From positions 1,979,139 to 2,043,138 of the forward strand of contig NW_003314266.1 of the NCBI RefSeq assembly GCF_000143415.4: a stretch of 64,000 nucleotides of DNA, in the 5' to 3' direction. The stretch is from Selaginella moellendorffii (lineage: Eukaryota > Streptophyta > Lycopodiopsida > Selaginellales > Selaginellaceae). Both the position numbers and the translations under genes were made by a program. Within the stretch, counting starts at the first letter, position 1. Each line of letters opens with the position of its first letter. The notes under the pieces were generated by a model that did no database searches, was not told the DNA's origin, and saw nothing but the letters and a program-made list of their open reading frames with translations. This document shows, in pieces, positions 33,590 through 42,347 of the stretch.

Positions 33590-34372
33590 TTAGGGAGTAC
33601 CAGAAATATCCATCGGGACCGGAGCAGTAGGTTCAGGACTATGCCCCGAAGACTCAAGCTGGGATTCCTTAGTCTGGGACGGAAAAACAGCGGCGCGGCG
33701 ACTTTCCTGACGACGTTCAAAGAGACGATTGTCACATCGAACAGCTTTGTTGATGGCGTCCGACAGGTCCTTGGGATCCTCCATGGTGAGCAACAAATCC
33801 TTTACACCGTTGTTGAGGCCGAAACGAAATTGGTCAATCAGGGTCCGCTCATCCCATTGAGTGTCCAAGGCAAGGAGTTGGAACTCTGCAGCGTAGATCG
33901 AGGCAGGACGAGACCCCTGAGAGAGACGTCTCATCTTTGTGGTAGCAGCCCGAACCCGATCCGTCTCGCCAAAACATACTTCGAGCTTCTCTTTGAACAA
34001 TTGAAGATCCATCAGCTCCGGAACCACGACCCCTTTCATGCTCTTCTCCAGAAGAGGAGAAAACCATGACAAAGCTGCACCCTCGAGCAACGTCCCAATC
34101 GCGCCGATTTGAGACTCGGGAGTGGGGTACCGCCGATGTTGAAGTGCAAAGATCAGCTCCATTTGGTTCAAAAATCCACGAAGCTCCGAACGCTTGCCTG
34201 AAAATTTCGCCGGGAAACTCACCTTCGGTTCAGGAACTTTGCTGGATCCTTGAGCCGAAAGTGAAGCAAGCTCCTGCTGCATGCGAAGAAGGGTCGCCTT
34301 CAGCTCGGTATTCTCAGACTGGATTTTTGCAAGGACTTCGGCAAAGAAATCAGGATGGCTTGGAGACTCCAT
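33590..34372 (-). pseudogene. Gag, prematurely stopped, gypsy copy 1
   Basis: ATG at 34372 (MESPSHPDFFAEVLAKIQ). It holds a coiled-coil-like N-terminus and the retrotransposon gag (UBN2/RVT-gag type) core: FPAKFSGKRSELRGFLNQME, WFSPLLEKS, RAATTKMRRLSQGSRPASIY and TQWDERTLIDQFRFGLNNGV. It ends at a TAA after MDISGTP, where copy 2 continues into a zinc knuckle. The stop replaces a CGA codon by two transitions. Downstream codons still resemble gag. Confidence 0.85.
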
Positions 34373-34452
34373 TGGCAAGAAGAAAGAAAAGAAAGGGGGA
34401 AAAAAACAAAGGCAATCAAATAATCAAAACGAGCTAAAAGAAAAGCAAAAAA

Positions 34453-34467
34453 CACAATCTGAATCAA
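34453..34467 (-). other. Putative self-priming primer-binding site, gypsy copy 1
   Basis: On the minus strand TTGATTCAGATTGTG starts two bases after the 5' LTR. It is perfectly complementary to CACAATCTGAATCAA in the same LTR (34574-34560), the predicted RNA 5' end about 30 bp after TATATATA. No TGG-type tRNA site is present. Confidence 0.75.
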
Positions 34468-34469
34468 AC

Positions 34470-34843
34470 TGTCAAGACCCCCAACAAGATCAAGACTGGA
34501 AAATGCTAAAGACAAAGAGAAAAAGCTAGTGAAAACAAAGAAGAGGCCTTAGACTGGTGTTGATTCAGATTGTGAAGAAATGGAACAAGGCTAACCTATA
34601 TATACTATAGGTTGATGAAGCTCCACCACTCTTGGATCGAGGACGGCCTAAATACAGCTGAGGTCGAGGAGGCGCCACATCATCATCAGGAATGTGGCTC
34701 GAGACTCAGGAATCGGGAAGTGTCTCGAGACTCAGGAATCAAGAAGTGTCTCGAGAGTCAGGAATAGGGAAGTGTCTCGGGAGTCAAGAATGTGGTCTGC
34801 AGGTCAGGAATCTGGCGAGGGTCAGGAATGTGGCAAGAATTGC
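34470..34843 (-). repeat. 5' LTR of gypsy copy 1, cut by gap
   Basis: Starts TGTCAAGACCCCC and matches the 29256-29642 LTR until the N run. On the minus strand TATATATA lies at 34604-34597 and the presumed transcription start at about 34574. The outer terminus and target-site duplication are in the gap. Confidence 0.9.
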
Positions 34844-34987
34844 NNNNNNNNNNNNNNNNNNNNNNNNNNNNNNNNNNNNNNNNNNNNNNNNNNNNNNNNN
34901 NNNNNNNNNNNNNNNNNNNNNNNNNNNNNNNNNNNNNNNNNNNNNNNNNNNNNNNNNNNNNNNNNNNNNNNNNNNNNNNNNNNNNNN
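34844..34987. other. Assembly gap
   Basis: 144 N at the right end of gypsy copy 1, followed by a G run. It hides the LTR end and the junction with the old LARD LTR. Confidence 1.
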
Positions 34988-35566
34988 CGGGGGGGGGGGG
35001 GGGGGCCAGGGGGCAGGGTTCCCAATGTATAATAGGGATATAGGTATAGATAACCAACTTGAGGCATGGTTTAACTCTCATTTGCATATTTGTCCTTGTT
35101 CTATATCTAACTTAAATTTAAACCCAAATTTTATTATGCTAGCTAATGAAATACTCATATCCTCACATTAAGTTACTAGTATGCTGAGATAGCACCAAAT
35201 TTCATTTGGCTCTATTTTATATGATGGTCCTGGCATTAAAATGCTAGATACTCTAACATTATTTTAATGTCACTTTGTGCTCATGTCCATTTGCTCTTTG
35301 GTCTATACACTTAAACATCATTCTATGCTCTTGTTCCTTCCCTCCTTAGGTTATATGTTTAGGAATTGCTCTATATTTCAGTTCCTTTACTCCTTGTTTG
35401 TATGTATAAAAGTTCAGCTCTATCCCTTTGTTCAGTGGCCTAAAGCATTGAAACTCAAGTTCCACTCCACTGCCCCTGGACATGTGGCCAAAGGTTTAAG
35501 TTCTGCTCCATGGTTATCCTATGGTAAATCACTATAAAATAAAAGGTGAAAATCATGTGTGCTATA

Positions 35567-37146
35567 AAATTTAATTTTAAAGACTTCACTATTAGTAAGG
35601 ATTGTTGTTTAGAGTGAGTTACTAATGGAATATGGCAACCAAAATTTACAATATTCTTGTTTTAATTTCACACATAAGAAAGACAAATTTGATAGCGAGT
35701 TACTAGTCTTCATCCCACTTCTAAAATAAAAATTTATTTATCTAGCATCATGACAAATTGAAGAGCTTCTTTGCCGCAATAGCATTGGAATTTAAGAGCT
35801 CTAACAATGGCAATAGAAGATAATTACTAGGATGTGAAGATCTAGTTCCATGCTAAAGGATCTTATTGTAAACTCAATCTAGTGTGATAACATCAAAAAA
35901 TTTAGCACTACTACAGCCAATGAATATCATGGATTTTGGTATGTATCTTATTGGAATGAAATCCTAAGTAGAATTCTTTTGAATTCACTAATAAAATTCC
36001 CAAGTAGAATCCAATTAAATCAAGTCTTGACTTTGCAATGCTTATCGTTAGCATAGATAGATGCAAGAGCAGTAGATTATGCTAGAATTCTTCAGCTATG
36101 CTTGTATTTGTAACCTTCAAAGTAAATCCCCATATCCCTCTATCATATTTCATTTCATTGTATATCCATAATATTTGTGCTATTGCACTAGATTAGGGTT
36201 TCATAGGACTAGATTCTCACTTTGTCCTACTATGAAATTGTAATAATATTTAGCTCTTATATACAGCAAAAGTATTTTGTAAATAAGCAAACACTTTTCT
36301 TCTCTTCCTATAATGTAATAACACTATATTGGATAAAAGCACACATTAATATATTACCAGCTTTATCATGAGCTCAATTGCTGTCCAATTGCCCGGACTA
36401 AGGAATAGCTATAGAGTTTAATTTGTAATGCATAAGTGGAACTAGTTCACTTAGAGAGATGCTGATTTTGAATAATTACTATGAGTTTTGTATTCTAATT
36501 TAGTGACACACAGGCTTTTTAGAGAAATGAATAGTTAATTAGCACATAAATACTAAACATATTATATCTATTTGTCTCACATATTGGACCTTGCCTCCTA
36601 AAAAATTTGTAGCTGCTACTGCTACTTCTTAACATCATGGAGAAGGCAATAACTATTGCTAGCTTATATTAGCTAAATTTCAGAGGACAAAGAGAAAAAA
36701 GACATTATTAGCCTTAGTGTTGGTGTTGAGTTTTTTTAATCTTGATTTTGCTTATATCAAGTTCCAATAAGCATTTGGTTGATAGACATTGGTGGACACA
36801 ATGATGGTCCTTTTGTAAATCTGGATCCCACCTAGGCCTCAAGAAGCATTTTACACAAACAGTAAGCATATTTGCAAGGTTCATAATGATAATGATCTAA
36901 ATGAATGTAACATTGTTACCTAGATTGAAACTTTGTGGGGTGCCAAAACTTATAATTTCACCATTGAACAATCTATCCCAAGAATCTTAGTGTACTAGAG
37001 GTGTTCATTCTTATTGAGATAAATGCGCCAAAAAAAGGTAAAACCAATGGGATGTGCATCTAAAGAAAAATATTTTGGAGTGAGAAAACAATCAAATAAA
37101 AAAGAAATAGTATGTGAATGGAAACTGTAGTATATTATACTAGTTT

Positions 37147-37178
<32 letters not shown>

Positions 37179-38443
37179 TAACCACCAATCACCATTTTAT
37201 ATATAGTCCTCTTGAGCGCATTAATTTGATTTTGGAGAGTCACTAACTTTTGTGTATGACAACTTATCAACTCATTGGATTTGGATTTAATAGAATTTTA
37301 TGCCTTTTATGAGGGGGTTGAGACCTCAATGCTTAATCTCAATACCAAATTAAATCCTAGCCTTCTTGCCACTCAAGGTGATTGACTCAGGGATAAGAAG
37401 GGAGACCTACAATAGCAAAATAAAGGTTGTAAGACACAAAAGCACCTCCAAAAGCTCACCCATGGGCTTAGAAAAAAGAATATCTACTTTTTCCAAAAGT
37501 TTGACTAAACTTGTAATGCTTACTATTATGTGCTAACACATAATTTACCATGGATGAAGCCCCTACTATGTAAACATGCTTCACACCAACTAACTAGCCT
37601 TCTCTATAAATGTAATCCAAAGCAATAGTCCTTTCTACTTGTTTACCTAGGGGAGAGAGTAATCTTATTGTTCTATTGCCCTAAGCATCTATATATATTA
37701 AAAAGAAGAGCTTGGCCTCCTACAGCCATTCGATCCCAGACTTGGGACAGCCTTGGAAGGCATGAACATGAGGCTATCCTAGGCCTAGGCTAGGGTTAGT
37801 AGCTATGGTTTTCGGAAATATTAGCTCAATATTGTGGTGGCCAATGGGTGGCATGCATATGTGGTTGGGGAGGGAAGAGTACGTGGTGATAGCTATTACA
37901 CCATGGAATTTTAGGATTCCATGGCTGCTCTACTCATAGTGCATGAGTAGAACCACATGCAAGGCTAGTGCACTAGTGACTTCCTAATCAAGAACTTCTT
38001 TAGGGCTTTATTGCTTATTAGTGATTATGGGATTGTAGTGATGCTATAGCATTCTAGATCTAGTGCCATATTAGTAGGTGTGGCCACAAATGAGCCTACT
38101 ACTTTGTGACTTTTGTGAATATGTTTGCTTCATGGATAGGCAAGCAAATACCACTTATCACATCCACCTTTGCAATCAATAATGGCAATCAGTGAGTGGT
38201 CCTTTTTTTTCTCATCTAGGTTAACTTGATTTCTATAGCCACAACTTCCACTACTAGAATCAATCAAAATTTCATGCTTGTATATCTAGATGTATGGAAT
38301 CAAAGGCTTGAATCATTTCAAGCTCATGATAGATTACACTAATGCTCTCTTGATTAGCTGATAGTCTCTACAATTCATATATAGGAGATTGAAAGCCTTG
38401 TAGCAAGGATTAGATCACAAACTTTATTAACTTATGGGACAAT
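35567..38443. other. AT-rich sequence without recognised genes
   Basis: About 2.9 kb with no supported gene. A (GA)n microsatellite lies at 37148-37174. No terminal repeats or coding relics were identified with confidence. Confidence 0.55.
37148..37174. repeat. (GA)n microsatellite
   Basis: Perfect GA dinucleotide run of about 13 units. Confidence 0.95.
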
Positions 38444-38627
38444 TGTAAGCTTTTGAATTTAGACTTCCCGAGAGGCCACTCAGCCCAGTATTATTTAAAC
38501 CCAAGGGTGTTTAACCCAAGTATCCCAAGATTCTTAACTGATTGAAAAAAAAGGGTGTACTCTTGTTTATAGGCCCTTTCCCTTTATATTTGAACCCTAT
38601 AAATTGTCTCTTGAATTGTTATTTACA
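38444..38627 (-). repeat. LTR of Cassandra-like element (downstream copy)
   Basis: About 184 bp, carrying both the A-box-like and C-box-like parts of 5S rRNA on the minus strand. Shared with 38781-38943, including ATAAACAAGA and TATAGGGTT stretches. Confidence 0.6.
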
Positions 38628-38780
38628 ATCTACTATGCTTCCCTGCAAGTTCACACCTTCATGAACGAAAACTGAGAATCACAACTCTCCCGAGAGCTTC
38701 TCTCTTTTGACACCCTACCCCTCGGGTCAATATGTGAAGCTAACCAGCAGAATCGAACCCAAGACCATTCCAATACCAAA

Positions 38781-38943
38781 TATAAAGTCAATTTAGATTT
38801 CCTGGGAGGTCACTCAACCCAAGGACATTTAACCCTAAATATCCATGACTAGAAAATGGGGTGTAATCTTGTTTATAGTCCTTTTTCTTTTATATTTAAA
38901 CCCTATAGATTATCTTTCAAGTCATTCTCTTTAGTTGTTTACA
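38781..38943 (-). repeat. LTR of Cassandra-like element (upstream copy)
   Basis: About 163 bp. The C-box-like part GAGTGACCTCCCAGGAAATC is clear on the minus strand; the A-box region is shortened. Confidence 0.6.
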
Positions 38944-39887
38944 AAAACTTAACTTGGCTAACAACTAATTGGTGTGATAAAGAAGAGAAATGCACCACAT
39001 ATCACATTATTTCTTAGGACTTGATCTTCCTTTGATTCTTGGTACTTTTATACAATCAAGACTTGTGTCCAATCTGTGCTCTGTAAGGTGTTAGGACTCA
39101 AATTCTCCTTAGGTTGGATGTCACAATAGCATATATGGATGTCTCAGTGGTTAATCAAACTATGCTAAGAGGCACACACCAATTGCTTAGGGAATTTGAA
39201 GATAAGAAAGAAAGTATTATAGAATTTTACAACTATTTTTTAGCTGTACGGTGAATTATGCATTACAAGGAGCAAAATGCTTGCATGTTTTTTAGTGTAA
39301 AAGGGCTCTTTGATGCTTTGCTACAACTTGATATAATATATATTTTGTAATGCACTAGACATTAGCAAGCAATCCAAGGGGATTGAATTTCAGATTTTTC
39401 TCTAAGCCCTTAGGTTTGGAGTTTACACAGGTTTTGTGTTGGATTTCAATATGCGAGAAGCTAACTCTCATGGTGGTAACCATACTGCCATGGTAGGGCA
39501 AGTACAATTGAAGGCATTCATTTTACTGGTAGTGGATGAGTTCCTGGTGAGAAATTCTTCCTATCTCTTTCTATGACTAGAATTATTTTATATAAAACAA
39601 AATAGTGCAAGATCCTGCATGAGAACTAGACTTGTGCTTCAGGAGCTGTCACCATTATAGATCAATGACCCCACTAATTCACAAAGGTTAATAAGAAGCC
39701 ACTTAGGGATGTTAAAAATCACAATTATAAATCTATTGGTAGGTAAACTTTGCACTTTTTAATGTTTTACATGTTATTTCAAGTATGTGTTCTTAATATG
39801 ATGTGGATAGCAAATAACAACACACTAGGAATGGGTATGGGGAATGTTAAGCATGGTGAGGTGCTAGGAATCTAGGTGTTAGATGGC
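38944..39887. other. Sequence without recognised genes
   Basis: AT-rich. No gene, repeat structure or RNA gene supported. Confidence 0.55.
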
Positions 39888-40517
39888 TTATTTTGAATTT
39901 TTTTGCCCCATAAAAATCTTGGCCAATGTATTTGTAGCTACTTGGAACCTTTTTGGCTCAAATTTAAACTTTTGAGAACTTTTATTAAAGCTTGCCAACC
40001 ACCAGCATTTTACTAGGCATTTCTTTGAACATTCAAAAGCTTTAAATAGCTCCAAAACCATTTTGCTCTCTTTGTAGTAGCAATGAAGTCCACAACATGT
40101 AAACACTACTTGAGCATTTAGCATATTCTTACACTTTGCATAAGCATCAACCAAGGTTTTTTTCTCTTGCCTAGGATACAGCAAGTAGGGTGAGAGAAAA
40201 CTATATAGCAATTACCCCTCAATATGTAGGCAATCTACATTAACATTACTACCAACAATAGGCATAAGTGAGAGCCAAAGGTATGTGTTTATTTTCTTCT
40301 CTCTACGAAAGTAATTTTAGGTTACAACTATCATCGTAATAATAGATTTTTTGTGTAGAAAAAGTATGTAAATTTTTGTTGCAAAGTTTTTTCTTCTGTA
40401 TCTTTGATTTGAGTCAAGATTGCATGAAGCAAGGAAAACTGAAAAGGGTGGATATTGAGAAGAGGAGACATGTGTTAAATAATAAACTTTGTCAACTGGC
40501 CAGCATTTGCTAGGCAA
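39888..40517 (-). pseudogene. Decayed PPR gene fragment
   Basis: The minus frame 40211-39888 contains KTLVDAYAKCKNMLNAQVVF and ESKMVLELFKAFE. These match the typical PPR texture (LVDAYAKCGNMxxAxxVF, xxxLELFxxM) of land-plant PLS proteins. MPSKCWPVDKVYYLTH at 40517-40470 may be a further relic. Stops and AT enrichment show decay. No complete gene is present. Confidence 0.45.
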
Positions 40518-41173
40518 TTTCTAGTCACAAATAGAAATTTGAAGTGTCATCACTTGTATACCATATGTTCAAATCCAAGATTTTCTTTTAATGTCTTGAA
40601 ATATCAACCATCAGATTATAACTATATTCACACATAATATTCTAGAAATGGAATAAAAGATGTCAGATGCCATATACTAATAAGGGAGTATCATGTGACT
40701 GTTTGACCAATGAAGAGAAACTTAACCAAACTCATGAGCTTCAGCGAGCAAAGGGAGAACTAGAGCATTAGGAAATTTTATTTCATTTGCTATAAACTTT
40801 GAAACTAATCTAGATCATATAATAGTATCCCCTTATACGAGCCCATCTGTCTCTTTGAAGCTATTTTCATTTTCATCCATTTTATTAAAGCTTCTGAGTT
40901 TATTGCCAGCTTTTCTAAAACTTCTCTTTAGAGCACATTTAGTTCTCTAGACAATTTTAGCCACACGACCAACATTTCCAATGACTTTTAATATCCAATT
41001 AATATATGCCATATAAGCATTTGTTGATGTTCTCTCTTTGGTGATTTAAACTCTTCTTGTTTGTCACAACTTTCCTCCACTACATTTTCTTGTTCAATTT
41101 CACTATAACTTGCACTCTAGTACTTATACATTGAAATTGTATAACTGTTGTAAAAGAGAGGCATAGTTGGATA
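40518..41173. other. Left flank of the intact LARD
   Basis: On the minus strand some coding-like stretches occur (SEIEQENVVEESCDKQEEFK, REHQQMLIWHILIGY), separated by stops. They face similar weak stretches on the other side of the LARD (53648-53855). They may be parts of one older sequence split by the insertion; the family is not recognised. Confidence 0.3.
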
Positions 41174-41178
41174 GGTAG

Positions 41179-42333
41179 TGTCACGAATGTGACTTCGGGT
41201 ATCGAAAGATATCTATCGGCTAGTCCTTTCGGATATTCTTTCCTTACTGCCACGATGGCAGGAGGTCGGTATTGCTGGACCCGTTATTAGTTTCCCACTT
41301 GAGATAATTGAGAAACTAGTCAATAACCGTGTACTTAAATCGGATAAACATAAGGTAGGAACCCTATGTGTTTCTTGCTGAGCATACTCGGCCTGGTTTG
41401 AGAAACTCCTGTCATTAGCTTGCACTTGCTAGTATCAAAAACCCCCGTGAATTGAGATTAGTCCCTCAATATTGCTGAATGATAGTTTACCGTGTCTGCC
41501 AAACACCCTCGCTATCATGCCCTTTGTGTTCGTCTCATTTCGGTCCCAAATGCTATTTATGGAAAGTGTCCAGATTTTCTCATTTGGCATATCTACGGAA
41601 TGTAGAGATTGACTTGAACACAATGGTGTTCATCCCGTGTCCAAATTCGCAATCTAGCGCCATTCCATATTTAGTCAGTTTTGAGTTTGTTCCAGAGACT
41701 AACTCCTAATACTAAGGGAGGCTTGGGGTGAAAGCCCAAAGCATGTGTTCCTCAAAGGGGCGGGGGGGGGGGGGGTGTGGGGGGTTCCAAATGTATAGTA
41801 AGGATAGTGGGTAGGTTGGGCATGGCCGACTAACCTGAGGCATAGTCTAGCTCCTGCTTGCGTGCTTGTCCTTGTTCTGCGTTCGGCTTGGGTCAAAGCT
41901 CAAGTTCCATTCCATGCTAGCTGGTGGAGTACCCATGTCCTTGCATTAGGCCACCGGTATGCTGAAATAACACTAGACTTCGTTTGGCTCCGTTTTGTGC
42001 ATTGGTCTTGGCATTGGGATGCTGGTTACTCTAGGATTGCTCTGGGCTTTTGTCCCTTCACTCCTTGGGCTTTATGCTCAGGAGTTGCTCCATGGTTCAG
42101 TTCCATCACTCCTTGGCTCCACGCTTGGGAGTTTGGCACCGTTCCTTTGTTTAGTGACCCAAGGCTTTGACCCACGGGTTTCACACCATTGTCCTGTGGA
42201 CACGTGGCATGAACACGTGGCATGTGACACGTGGCATGTGTCACTTGGCATAAAGAGGGTTTAGGTTCTGCTTCGTAGTGTTATCCTATGGTAAATCACC
42301 ATAGGATAAAGGGTAAAAACCACATGCGCTACA
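41179..42333 (+). repeat. 5' LTR of LARD
   Basis: 1155 bp, TGTCACGAATG...GCGCTACA. It contains a G run (about 41760-41776), TATA-like TGTATAGTA (about 41790), an array of CACGTGGCATG units (42201-42250) and a near-terminal hairpin (42282-42308). Confidence 0.93.
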
Positions 42334-42335
42334 TT

Positions 42336-42347
42336 TGGTATCAGAGG
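42336..42347 (+). other. Primer-binding site of LARD
   Basis: TGGTATCAGAGG, complementary to the 3' end of plant initiator tRNA-Met (consensus TGGTATCAGAGC), two bases inside the 5' LTR. It sets the element's orientation as +. Confidence 0.9.

Larger units (their letters stand above)
29256..34843 (-). mobile_element. Chromodomain Ty3/gypsy retrotransposon, copy 1
   Basis: Element in minus orientation with LTRs at 29256-29642 (3') and 34470 to the gap (5'), beginning TGTCAAGACCCCC and ending TTCCTGACA on the + strand. Order on the minus strand: gag (34372-33590), aspartic protease (33494-32730), RT/RNase H/integrase (32815-30140), chromodomain (to 29678). The purine tract GAGGAGGGGG adjoins the 3' LTR. 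There is no tRNA-type PBS; the site at 34453-34467 is self-complementary to the RNA start. It is nested in the LTR of the old LARD. Pol is open except for one stop before the integrase end, so this is a relatively young copy. Confidence 0.93.
26900..35566 (+). mobile_element. Old, decayed LARD-type LTR element (3' part)
   Basis: 26920-27070 aligns with 43060-43200, the 5' internal region of the intact LARD. 28856-29255 plus about 34988-35566 aligns with that element's LTR (41179-42333), giving one LTR split by a later gypsy insertion. No PBS-like sequence follows 35566, so this is the 3' LTR. Differences from the intact LTR are mostly C-to-T or G-to-A, leaving the copy AT-rich. The internal part (27.2-28.86 kb) is much shorter than in the intact element and shows no ORF of known type. 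The 5' LTR was not found. Confidence 0.6.
38444..38943 (-). mobile_element. Cassandra-like TRIM with 5S-rRNA-like LTR sequence
   Basis: Two directly repeated terminal segments (38444-38627 and 38781-38943, both TG/TA...CA-like) flank about 150 bp without coding capacity. On the minus strand the left copy reads AGTTAAGAATCTTGGG and, after an insertion, TAATACTGGGCTGAGTGGCC then TCTCGGGAAGTC. Plant 5S rRNA has AGTTAAGCGTGCTTGGG and TAGTACTAGGATGGGTGACC then TCCTGGGAAGTC at the same relative places (A box to C box of the internal promoter). The other copy keeps TTGGGTTGAGTGACCTCCCA. A PBS-like TTGGTATTGGAAT adjoins the right LTR on the minus strand. This combination is known from Cassandra TRIM elements. 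The copy is diverged and no TSD is evident. Confidence 0.6.

Noticed and set aside
37148-37174. CRISPR array or other spaced-repeat system
   Set aside because: Only simple microsatellites and minisatellites exist in the window; no regularly spaced repeats with unique spacers, and the genome is eukaryotic.
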